DNA from: Glutinoglossum americanum
Lineage: Eukaryota > Ascomycota > Geoglossomycetes > Geoglossales > Geoglossaceae
NCBI GenBank assembly: GCA_020080175.1
Contig: JAGHQL010000240.1
Coordinates: forward strand, 1 to 30,666
Direction: 5' to 3'
DNA length: 30,666 nt
Shown here: positions 1 to 9,448 of the stretch, piece by piece
Numbering within the stretch: position 1 is the first letter of the stretch
Layout: each line of letters starts with the position of its first letter
Made by a program: the position numbers and the translations under genes
Notes under the pieces: generated by a model
What the model was told of the DNA's origin: nothing
The model's database searches: none
Seen by the model: only the letters and a program-made list of their open reading frames with translations

Positions 1-54
1 CACAGACCCTATACTGATCTAAGCTTACAAGCCCTGTCTTTATGTGCCGTGACA
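1..54 (-). repeat. LTR end fragment, inverted relative to the LTR at 3159
   Basis: These 54 bases are the reverse complement of the first 54 bases of the solo LTR at 3159-3479, with a few differences that are mostly transitions. The copy ends at 54 with ...TGACA, the complement of the LTR start TGTCA. It runs off the left edge of the window, so it may be a solo LTR or the end of a longer element. It interrupts the Fot1/pogo transposase that resumes at about 57. The matching target duplication would lie outside the window. Confidence 0.8.
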
Positions 55-56
55 AG

Positions 57-938
57 GTTCTAATATGTGACGGCTTTGAAACATACGAAATACTTGAGAT
101 CTTAGAGTTTTGCTTTGAAAACAATATCTTATTGTGTCGTCTCCCCTCTCACACCTCCCATAAGCTTTAGCCCTGTGACATCGAAGTCTTTACACCTTTG
201 AAGGTAGCCTATTGCGACCAGGTTGAACAACTGAATTGAGGAAGTGTAGATACAGTCAGCAAGGAGCATTTCACCTCTCTGTACAGACCTGCAAGGAAAA
301 GGGCATTAACTAAAAAGAACATCATAGCTGGGTAGGTTGCAAGTAGTTTGTTTCCGTTCAATTCAGAGAGAGTACTCTGGTATATACTGAAGCCCTCCGC
401 TGAACTTATTATTCTGAAAGTCAATGAGGTAGTAAGGTCTTGTCTACAAGATAAAGCACTACAAATGCCTATAATGCCTATAATGCTAGTAACAACAGAA
501 GCTCTTACGTCATTACATAATCTGATTAAACAAGAGGCTTGTACGCTTAATGAGCTAAGTAAACAGAACATACAAAGGCACATATAGAAGCTCGCAAGTG
601 CCACCTAAAGATCCTTTGCTAAAGAAACCTTCCTTTAGGAACAAAATCAATTCTTATTCAAGATAAACAATAAAGTCAAAGTTCGCCGATCAACCAGATC
701 AGTAGTTCTAGGGAAGGTAAAGGTAGTGAGCTATGAGGATCTTAAGAAGGCATGAGCGAAACGTACTGCAAAAGAGAAAACTAATATTATTACAGGCAAG
801 AGAAAACGCAGTCGTAAGCACAAGAATCTTGTACCAGAGACAGAGACAGAGGCTAAAGTAGTGTGGATGAGCAATATGCTAGAGCCAGTGATAGCCTCAG
901 TAGCACTATGGAGACCCCCAGTGGCAAGGATATATTAG
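57..938 (+). pseudogene. Fot1/pogo-type transposase, C-terminal half (relic)
   Basis: One reading frame runs through the whole interval, broken only by scattered stops. It contains the last part of the DDE domain: ICDGF with the second catalytic Asp at 69-71, then SHTSHKL and PCDIEVFTPLK with the third Asp at 177-179. The spacing is 35 residues, the DD35D pattern of the pogo/Fot1 branch of Tc1/mariner. After it come SLYRPARKRALTKKNI (about 264-311), the family's tail, and a basic segment near 790-830 (GKRKRSRK). The natural end is a TAG at 936-938. The 5' half and first Asp are missing because the LTR at 1-54 cuts in. In-frame stops are of CAG/CGA/TGG-to-stop type, fitting RIP. No terminal inverted repeat was recognised downstream. 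Family assignment is firm; activity is excluded by the stops. Confidence 0.85.
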
Positions 939-1508
939 GACAGTGTTGTTGAAGGAGTGATGTTATACCAGGAGTTGCGCATGTTATATAGAAAGAGATA
1001 CAGTCACTTGCAAAATCAACTTCCCCTCCAACGACACAGCAGAGATTTTACCTTATCTCAAAATTAGATATCTTAGCATCTACCTTACTAAGATAAGTTA
1101 AGCGTCAAGTAACAGTACATACTGGATGGTACTGATAGCTCCAGAGCCTGGGTTTCACCATATTGTGGCTCAGGTTTTCAATCAACCATCATTTCTTACA
1201 CTTCTTTATCAAATTTAGTATATCTTGACAAGGCTGTGGCCAGTATGGGTCGGCCACTCTCCCTACCACATCTATGTTATTGACTGCCTGCGCCACACTG
1301 CACTACAGTCATGGTCCTAACAACTGGGTGCTGCAAGCTCCGCATCTCCAGAGTGAAGAGCTTCTTTATTGTTTGATCTTGGTTGCTTTACACCTGCTGA
1401 CCTAGATAACTTTGCCCTCCCTACTCGTATCGCTCTGCTCAAATTGCCACTTCCTAGCTTAGCTACCCATTATTTTCACAGTGTCCTCCTTAAGCTCTAT
1501 GTGAAATA
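939..1508. other. No gene seen between transposase relic and NLR gene
   Basis: About 570 bases without a supported coding region. The first part probably belongs to the 3' end of the pogo-type element, whose terminal repeat I could not find. The rest (about 1130-1508) is moderately AT-rich and would be the upstream region of the NLR gene. No clear TATA box or other signal was identified. Confidence 0.5.
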
Positions 1509-3158
1509 ATGCACCTTCTATTCCATAGTGATAATAGTAAGTACAGATTAACCAAGGACTTTGCTGGTGATAATCCAATTCCTCCCTACACAATACTTTC
1601 GCATACATGGTTAGCGGATGCTAAAGAGCCTACCTTTGAAGACCTAACAAATGGCACCGGCAAGGACAAGTTTGGCTATAGGAAGATCCGGTTCTGTAGA
1701 GATCGAGTAAAGCAAGATGACTTACAATACTTTTGGGTGGACACCTGCTACATCAACAAGACAAATGACAATAAACTGTTACAGGCTATCAACTTCATGT
1801 TTCGATAGTACCGCAATGCGCGCCGATGATATGTCTATTTGTTGAATATCCCTTGCTCTCCCTTCGACACCAATCATGCACTCAATTTACAGTCATGGAA
1901 CTCGAACTTTTAGAAAAGCAGGTGGTTCACTCGAGATTAGATACTTCAAGAGCTTCTTGTTCTGACTTCAGTCGAATTCTTCTCTAAAGAAGGCAAGCGA
2001 CTTGGTAACAAGAATTTTCTAGAACAATAAATTTGTGAGATAATGAATATTTCTACCTTGGTGCTTCAAAGAGCCCCTTTATATCAGCTTAGTATCGATA
2101 AGCCATTTTTGTAGATAGATCACCACTGGACAAAGTTTAATGAAGATAAAGTGTACTCATTACTGGGTATTTTCGACATCACAATGCCTCTCTCCTATAG
2201 CGAAGAATGGACAAATTTATATAAATAGCTCTGAGAGATAATCGACGAATAGAAAAAATGCGCACAAGACTTATACCTAACAGACTCCCATCATGACAGA
2301 GAGTAGATTATGATTACAAAGGGTGACTTATTGGAGGATTCATACCGATGGATCCTCAAAAATTCTGAGTTCCAACAATAGTACAGTACTCAGTAGAACA
2401 TTTTTTTTTGGATTAAGGGTGATCCCAGCAAGGGCAAGATGATGTTGCTCTACGGTATTATCAATGAGTTAGACAAGTCGACTGCCAAAACAGCTCTTCT
2501 ATCCTACTTCTTTTGCTAGGCTACTGACTCACGAATCAACAATGCTACGACTATGCTATGAGATCTGATATATATACTTGTTAGTTAGCAGCTATCCCTC
2601 ATCTCACATATCCTAAAGAAGTACAACCACGCAGACAAAAGCCTCTTCGAGGATGCGAATGCCTGGGTTGCCTTGACCGAAATCCTCACGAATATTCTCC
2701 AAGACCCAAGCTTGAACAATAACTACTTAATCGTCGATGCACTTGACGAATGCATAGCAGACTTGCCAAAATTACTGGATTTCATCGTCCAGAAGTCGTC
2801 TGTATCTTCTCATATCAAGTAGATTATTTCAAGTCACAACAACGCCAATATTGAGCGGAGACTACAGCTTGACGATTCCAGAATGGGGCTAAGTTTCGAG
2901 CTTAAAGAAAATGTAAAGCAGATATCTCATGCGGTTAATGCGTACATCGATAATTGCCTTTCAGAGCTGACAGAAATTCAACATGACAAACTCCTCTGAG
3001 ATTCAGTCCGGAAAAAAATGCAATGTAAGGCCAATAGCACATTTCTCTGGGTATCTCTTGTCATCAAGGAGCTTAAAGAGGTAATGAGCTGGGAAGTACT
3101 ACAGGTCCTTGATAAAGTCCCACTGGAGTTAAAGGACATTTATCGCTGAATAATGAAG

Positions 3159-3479
3159 TGTCATAGCACATAAAAACAGGGCTTGTAAGCTTAGATCAGT
3201 ATAGAGTCTGTGCTTAAGCCAAGCTCTCAAGCTCCTTTTCTGACCGACAGAGTTGATTCTTCAATCTCTATTGGTCAACACACCTCTTGTATATAGTTCA
3301 TCTAATAGAAGCTATCCCGTGGCCCATATCCATCCACCTACTCAGCCTACCTGCCTCTGACATCCCGCCGGACATCCTGCTGAGCTGTGACACCCATCTG
3401 AGCTCGAGAACTCATTTGCGAGCCCACGAACGACCCCCTCGACCCTTGAGCGCCTGCGGCACCCCCCTAGAACTTGACA
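3159..3479 (+). repeat. Solo LTR inside the NLR pseudogene
   Basis: A 321-bp insertion beginning TGTCA and ending TGACA, flanked by the 5-bp target duplication TGAAG (3154-3158 and 3480-3484). This is the classic mark of an LTR retrotransposon reduced to one LTR by recombination. NLR coding sequence lies immediately on both sides. Its first 54 bases recur inverted at window positions 1-54. Its second half (about 3310-3479) is much GC-richer than the surrounding RIP-damaged gene, which suggests later insertion. No internal region is present, so Gypsy or Copia cannot be told apart. Strand is arbitrary. Confidence 0.85.
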
Positions 3480-4380
3480 TGAAGCAAATTAAACAGTTGC
3501 ATCACCAATATCCAGAACTTTGCCAACAAGTTCTGTTGATCATCATTGCTATGTACTGTCCACTACACCTGCAGGAACTCTACGTCTTATCCAGCTTGCC
3601 TCCTCAAGCCTAGAATGTAAATCAATTCATGATGACAATTATGAAGATGTGTGGCTCATTCCTTACAATATGAGATGACAATATCTACATCATCTACCAG
3701 TCAGCTAAAGAATTTCCATCTGAGGAAACGAGATATGACATTTTCCTTTACGGGATTGCGCATATTCATCATTTCATCTTCTTGAAATCAGTTGAAACTA
3801 TATCGAAGACACTATGACAGGACATCTACAACTTACGCTAACTGGGATATGCCATCGAGTGAGTTGAATAGCTGGATCCAGACTCTTTAGCAGTGTCGCA
3901 CTACTCTTGTATTTATTGAATCAATCACTTGTATGACTACAATCATAACTTTTGTGCAAATCACAGAGTTGACCCGCAGGATGGAGGTGCTGTCCACAAA
4001 TTTCTGAGAATGAAATATCTCTACTAGCTAGAGATTCTCAGCCTTTGCAGAAGCATATCCGATAGGATAGCTTCAATGATAAAACTGGAGATTTTGTTCC
4101 AGGTAGTATTAGATCAGTGATACAATATATAGTTCACGCTAACATAACCTAGGGAAGACCGGATGTATCTGTACTACTTGAGCTGATTCACGATACATAC
4201 CAATTTATTATGTATTTCAAGCGGGCAATTGAGCAGAGTCCTCTTCAGGTATATACGTCTGCACTCGTATTCAGTCCAGCCTGTAGTCTGATAAGAGGCC
4301 ATTTCAAGGAAGAAGAGCCAAAGTGGATGGTGACAAAGCTGGCTATAGAAGATAATTGGAATGCCTACCTGTAGATGCTC

Positions 4381-5136
4381 GAGGGTTATAGTAATTCGAT
4401 CCAATCAGCCACCTTCTCTCCCAACTCCACATAGCTGACATCAGCATCAAGTGACAACACAGTCAAGATCTGAGATGCAAGCAGTGGTGAGTGCTTGCAG
4501 ACACTCAAGGGCCATAGCAGTTGGGTCTGGTCAGTCACCTTCTTCCTCGACTCCACACAGCTGGCATCAGCGTCAAGGGACAACATAGTCAAGATCTGGG
4601 ATGCAAGCAGTAGCAAGTGTCTGTAGATGCTCGAGGGCCATAGCGATTCAGTTCAATCAGCTGCCTTCTTCCCCAACTCTATATGGCTAGCATTAGTGTC
4701 GTGGGATAACACAGTCAAGATCTGGGATACAAGTAGTGACGAGTGCCTGCAGACGCTCGAGGGCTATAGTAGTTTAGTCCACTCAGCTGCTTTCTCCCCT
4801 GACTCCACACGGCTAGTATCAGTGTCGTGAGACAACACAGTCAAGATCTGGGATGCAAGTAGTGGCGAGTGCCTATAGATGCTCAAGGGCCATAGCAATT
4901 CGGTCTACTCAGCTGCCTTCTCCCCTGACTCCACATGACTGGCATCAGCGTTATGAGACAACATAGTCAAGATCTGGAATACAAGCAGTGGCGAGTACCT
5001 GCAGACGCTCAAGGGCCATAGCAATTCAGTCCACTCAGTCACCTTCTTCCCCGACTCCATATGGCTGACATCAGTATCATGAGACAACATAGTCAAGATT
5101 TGGGATGCAAGTAATGGCGAGTGCCTGCAGACACTC
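4381..5136 (+). repeat. Six tandem 126-bp WD40 repeat units
   Basis: Units start at 4381, 4507, 4633, 4759, 4885 and 5011, exactly 126 bases (42 codons) apart. Each encodes one WD40 blade of the form G(H/Y)S..V.SA.FSPDST.LASAS.DNTVKIWD. The constant spacing and high similarity are typical of the rapidly evolving WD40 arrays of fungal NWD/HNWD genes, where units are exchanged by recombination and change binding specificity. Differences between units are largely transitions. Six blades is slightly short of a seven-blade propeller. Confidence 0.9.
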
Positions 5137-5674
5137 AGTATTGGCAAGGCTTTCTTTAATATATCGATTGATGCTACTAGCTTATATCTTCATACTGAAA
5201 TTAGTACTATCATTATTGATGCATCTACAACTTCAAATATAACATCAAATATTGCAGATTTACAAAGTTCTCAATATAGAGGCTGGGGCTTAAGTTCAGA
5301 TAGAGAATGGATAATGTATGATTCAGAGAATTTGGTGTGATCACCTTCCAAGTATCGGCCATCATGTTCAGCGGTATCAGAGAATATTATTAGTATCGGT
5401 GTTAGATCTGGAAGGATATGAATATGTAACTTCAATATTAAAACCTTTACAGTTCTTTGAAGGGTGATGTGCAGTAACTAACTAATTATTTTATTATTAT
5501 AACTCTATTTTATAGAGTGGTCTGGGGGTAAGCACAAATATATAGTTCGGTAATTCACCACAGTGATAAACGAAGCTTCTAGATTTTTTTAGATTGATAT
5601 GATAAAGATTTTCTAAGTAACAGAACTATGTATCTCTAAGCTTTATGACTTGCTAGTTAGTCTCCTTGATCATG

Positions 5675-5716
5675 CTAGCAGGGAGGGTAGCCGACCCGCT
5701 CCGACTACAGTCTTGT
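5675..5716. repeat. Left copy of about 42-bp repeat flanking the LINE block
   Basis: The stretch around GACCCGCTCCGACTACAGTC matches, with about 9 mostly transitional differences, 13722-13753 plus 14134-14142 on the other side of the two LINE copies (the right copy is split by a solo LTR). It ends where TTAAGATATA motifs begin. It could be a target duplication flanking the LINE block or the 5' end sequence of the LINE family. The 214 bases between the NLR gene and this repeat hold no gene. Confidence 0.6.
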
Positions 5717-7310
5717 TAAGATATATAGACCTACACTAGCTACACTCTTGTTAAGATATACGGGATACGATACAGATATGGATGGACACTCAATAGGACA
5801 GACAGACCATCAGAAGAAGCTGGTGAGAATTGGTAGGAGTAGAGTAGGAGTGGTGGAGAATGGCAACCTGAACACCAGGACGCGCATCGGTAACTTCAAC
5901 CTCTGGACGCGTATCAGCAACATCACCTCAAGACCTACCCGATACTTCTTGAAAGACAAGAAAGCCAAGCACCAAAGTACTGCAGGTGTAGCAAGCACTG
6001 GGAACGCGTACCAGTACTAGGACACAGCGGTTAACACAACATGAAAATGAGTTGTTATCACCAGATACTGACCGGCAGCCCACTTCACCCAAACAAGAAG
6101 AAACAAACACCAAACTGGAAGAGATTGTAGAGCTCATCGCCAGCCTGAGAGAGACGATAGCACAGCAAAACAGAGAACTCACGGCAATTAAAGCAGAACA
6201 GCGGGTCCCCAAGAACCAAAACTAACAACTTCAGCAAGCAGTCGAGTCCATCCGGACACAGCTAGACACCTGCTTGGCAAACTCACCACTAACACAGACA
6301 TAAACATGGGTATCAGTAGTAAGCAGCAGACTGTAGAAAGAAGCAAGCATAGCACTGTCACAAATGACAAGTACTGGCATGGATAAAGAAAGTGGCAGAT
6401 AGCTAGTCATCGACATCAGCTGAGTAAGAGAAGGAACAGCAGAAAGGATAGCCAATACCGAGGCCATCAAACAAGTTATTTAGCAGGGTATAGACTGTGC
6501 AGTACTATACTTAGGCAAGTCAGCAAAGTTGTACTAGCAACTAAATAGTATAGAAGCAGCTATCCTTATGCAGCTACAGACAAGCAAAAACTTTCTTAAA
6601 GAATATCTTTATAAGATCAAAGTATCGGAAACAGCAATGTGCAACTGTGAGTCCACTGAGTCAATAGCATACTTTCTCTTCTCATGTAGCAGATAGATAC
6701 ATCAGAGGAGTAAGATGAAGCAATAGCATAGAAGGCAGTTTGGAAACTTATCATATGCACTAGGAGGCTATTCGAGTAAACAAGAAGGAGGCAAAAATAT
6801 TGATGGGCCGATAGAGTACTGGAAACCAGACATCAAGGTTGTTCAAGCTACAATTCAGTTTGCAATAAACACTGAACGCCTGCAAGCTAGCAATCAGGAA
6901 GCAAGCGTAGAAGCAGATTTCATTGAGAGAGAACAGTTGCAGATCCCCTCACCTACTATATAACTTACCCCTTGTGAGCCTCCATCTTACTAGCCTCTGC
7001 CAGCATACTGTCGATTAAGAAGCATATGATGCCAGAACTACCTTGCGATTAGGAGACCCCGACAATACCTCTAGCTCACCTCCTCACAATACATTTCTTT
7101 TGTCAATTTTCTTGGTCAATTTCCTATGTTAAGTATGGTGTTAGACAAGAGATGCACAGGTCTCATAGTTGGCTTCTGAATTAGAGAAAGCATAGTAGAG
7201 CAGAGTGTATATAGCTAATGCATCGTAACAGCCCATACCTTTAAGGTGCATGGCCGTAATAGAATATACATACATATATACATATGTTAAGATATATAGA
7301 TACTACTCTT
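5716..7310 (+). mobile_element. Tad-like LINE, internally deleted copy (copy 1)
   Basis: Compared with copy 2 (7380-13718), this copy has the 5' untranslated part, the N-terminal half of ORF1, then directly the extreme 3' part of ORF2 and the shared 3' end. The 3' end (about 7140-7310) parallels 13530-13690, including the stretch GGCCGTAATAGAATATA and the terminal motif TTAAGATATA. What would be about 4.8 kb in copy 2 is absent. It lacks endonuclease, reverse transcriptase and RNase H and so could only have moved with help. The exact 5' boundary is uncertain. Confidence 0.75.
6010..6963 (+). pseudogene. In-frame fusion of LINE ORF1 N-part to ORF2 C-tail
   Basis: One frame runs from about 6010 to a TAA at 6961-6963 with about eight interior stops of RIP type. 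The first part is the ORF1 (gag-like) coiled-coil region: EEIVELIASLRETIAQQN near 6118 and LQQAVESIRTQLDT near 6230. At about 6490-6500 it passes into the Cys-rich C-terminal tail of ORF2 (YLGKSAKLY, AAILMQLQTSKNFLKEYLYK, then CNCEST...FLFSC, ending with YWKPDIKVVQATIQFA). In copy 2 the two parts lie at about 7800-8070 and 12880-13338. The junction keeps the frame, so the ancestral deleted element could have made a short chimeric protein; that is an inference. Confidence 0.7.
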
Positions 7311-8655
7311 ATGAGGATCTACATACTATACTGAGTGAACAATAAACGATACTAAGGATATTTATCTCAGACATTCTTTTAACCAAATCCTAGTCTCTTA
7401 TTTAGTTAGCTCCCACTGCAAGACAGCCCTTATGGCCCAAGAAACGAGATGTTGAAGCTCCAATAGCTACTTCGACCCCTAGACACATATCAGCTACACT
7501 ACTTCTAACTTAGCCAACAGCACCATCAAAAAGCTGCCCAAGGAAACCAAGCGCAAAGGTCCTTGAAGTCCAATGGTCGCTGAGGACATGGTCAAGATCA
7601 ATACAAAATGAGTCATGTACAAGTGCTAGTACTGCACCAGAAAGCAAAGGGAAAGAGACGAACCTGAAAGAAGTCATGTTACTTATTATACAACAGATGA
7701 GTATCATTACAAACCAGAACATCGCCATCAGTAGCTTTTGAGTTGACCTTGCAGAAATCAAAGTAAAGCAGCAAAACCTTAAGAACTAAAACGCTGAACT
7801 TCAGGAAGAGATTCACTCCCTCCGAACTCAGCTAGATACTTCCTCAGTCTCGCATCCACTAACTCAATTATGGGCAATGGTAATAGCCAGCAAAGGCTCA
7901 ACAAGACAAGAACTAGGATCAACCTTCTCACAAACGACAAATGTCAGCAGACCAAACAAGAAGCCTAATCACCAGCTAATAATCAATGTTAGATAAGTGA
8001 GAGAAGAAGAGCTAGGAAAAGTAGCAACAACTGAAGCAGTCAAACAAACTATCTCTCAGGGCATAAAGGATATTGAGAAGCTCACAGGAGCTGTGCTCCA
8101 AGACTTTTGAGTATGGCGAACAAACAACAACACCAACATCATTAAATTCTTAGTAGAAAAGAACAAAGAGGCAGCATTTCAGCAGACAACAGACCAGTGA
8201 CTCAAATTACATATTCTGGAGGCAAGGCTTATTAGGCCTAAGTGGCATGCAGTCAAAGCAGACTAGGTTGAGGTGCCATTGGCAATGGATATAAATAGCG
8301 GAAAAGTGAGCAAGTCAGCTATGAAGTAATTTGGAGTGGAAAATGGAGTAGAGATGTGTACGATGAGATGGCTTGGAAAGCTAAGACTTAACGGTCAATA
8401 TATATCAGTGGTCATCAAAGTATCAACAAAGGAAGATGCAAAGAAGCTGTTAGGATCAAAAAGTGTGATGTTTGGAGGAGGAGCAGTTATCATATCACCA
8501 TTTAAAGAGCGACATACTCCGGTAGTATACTTTAAGTGCAGGAGGTTTGGGCATAAGGTATGAGACTGTATGCAACAAGATACATGCGACATGTGCAGGC
8601 AGGAAGGTTATCTCCAATGCGAAACTATTAACCTACACTGTGTCAACTGTCAGAG

Positions 8656-9368
8656 TATGACGGCTGCTTATATAAGCTGGGCCGCGAAGGTTGGGTACCA
8701 CGGGTGTCAAGGCTGAGCTAGCCCTAAAGGACCGGTCACGACGGAGCAAGGGAGATCAGTCATGTGGCATGACAGGAGGGTAGACCTAATGGTCCTTAAT
8801 AGTCAATCTAATGTGATTATGGTATTAACCAATGAGGTTCCCTTTCGGACCCTCCTCAGCCTTCTATATATACTAATAGTCCTAAGGGACCTACGGGTAG
8901 GGACCTGCCCAGTTCCCTCCATAAACGCATATGGACCCCTTGTCTCTGGCCATGCTTCCATTGGGAAATCTTTATAATGCCCATGTGGTTCCCTCACCAC
9001 TGGTCATGCCTTTTACTGCTATCTGTGCTCCTATGTGGAGTTCCTATGATGTCTGTAGAGTTCTTTTGCCACCAGCCATGCTCCTATATGAAGTTCCTAT
9101 AATGCCGTGTGATTTCTTCGCTACCAGTCGTGCTTCTATGTAGAGTTCCTATGATACCTGTGCGGTTCCTTCGCCAGCTGTACTCCCATATGGAGTTCCT
9201 ATGATGACGTCATTAGTGGGGCTTTGCGGGCCCCCCTCGTATGTCACCAGCTTAATGTATTACATATAGGGTGGACCCCCTATGTTCCGCCAGCCTTCCT
9301 CATGGCTAGCCCTCCTTCTTAGCTTGTTTGGTGGCCCACCGAGCCCTTACCCGGTAGCCACCATAATA
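8656..9368. repeat. Probable solo LTR inserted in LINE ORF1
   Basis: A 713-bp insertion flanked by the direct repeat CAGAG (8651-8655 and 9369-9373), a 5-bp duplication typical of LTR elements. LINE ORF1 reads on both sides of it. The ends are not perfect TG/CA, so calling it an LTR rests on size, duplication length and absence of coding. It is less AT-rich than the LINE around it. It contains degenerate tandem units (8925-9210). Confidence 0.6.
8925..9210. repeat. Degenerate tandem repeat, units of about 50-70 bp
   Basis: About five imperfect units share the elements CCA.C.G.C.TGCT.C.AT followed by GAGTTCCTATGATG. Examples begin near 8933, 8988, 9059, 9112 and 9164. They lie wholly inside the LTR-like insertion. 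No coding capacity is supported. Confidence 0.6.
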
Positions 9369-9448
9369 CAGAGTCTACATCGAGCCTCAGACCACAAATG
9401 CTCAGAATTCAGAAAAGAGAAGAATAGGATTCTTGTACGCTAGCATTA

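Larger units (their letters stand above)
1509..5460 (+). pseudogene. HET-NACHT-WD40 protein (fungal NLR/STAND), RIP-damaged
   Basis: Fungal NLR-like receptors of this architecture act in heterokaryon incompatibility and non-self recognition: a HET effector domain, a NACHT NTPase switch and a WD40 sensor. The start ATG at 1509 opens MHLLFHSDNSKYRLTKDF, with the HET signatures PPYTILSHTWLAD and YFWVDTCYI following, to about 2210. The P-loop is at 2418-2441 (GDPSKGKMM, altered from the usual GxPGKGKT) and Walker B at 2724-2753 (YLIVDALDEC). Post-NACHT sequence ELYVLSSLPPQ lies near 3580 and SALVFSPACSLIRG near 4250. Six WD40 repeats follow (4381-5136), then a C-terminal tail to a TGA at 5458-5460. 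The frame is continuous from 1509 to 3158 apart from about 18 stops, all but perhaps one explicable as C-to-T changes on either strand. A solo LTR interrupts at 3159-3479, and the frame changes once more at about 4085-4150. Not functional. Confidence 0.88.
7440..9430 (+). pseudogene. LINE copy 2 ORF1, gag-like zinc-knuckle protein
   Basis: A single frame with RIP-type stops begins near WPKKRDVEAPIATSTPRHIS (about 7434) and runs through a coiled-coil-like part (ELQEEIHSLRTQLDT near 7797) and an RNA-binding-like part (GKLRLNGQYISVVIKVSTK near 8370). It then reaches CCHC-type knuckles at about 8530-8650 (YFKCRRFGHKV.DC; CDMC...CETINLHCVNC). The first Cys of the first knuckle appears replaced by Tyr. 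The reading resumes after the insertion at 9369 as SLHRASDHKCSEFRKEKNR, matching the ORF1 end of Tad-family elements (PHRASD.KCP). In Tad LINEs this protein binds the RNA template. Confidence 0.75.

Noticed and set aside
1-3212. A TIR transposon carrying HET-NACHT cargo
   Set aside because: The right end lies inside a solo LTR with its own target duplication, so the inverted ends are two LTR copies.
4174-5147. Minus-strand open frames with repeated peptides opposite the WD40 array
   Set aside because: Shadows of the 126-bp tandem units; the plus strand carries the recognisable WD40 motifs.
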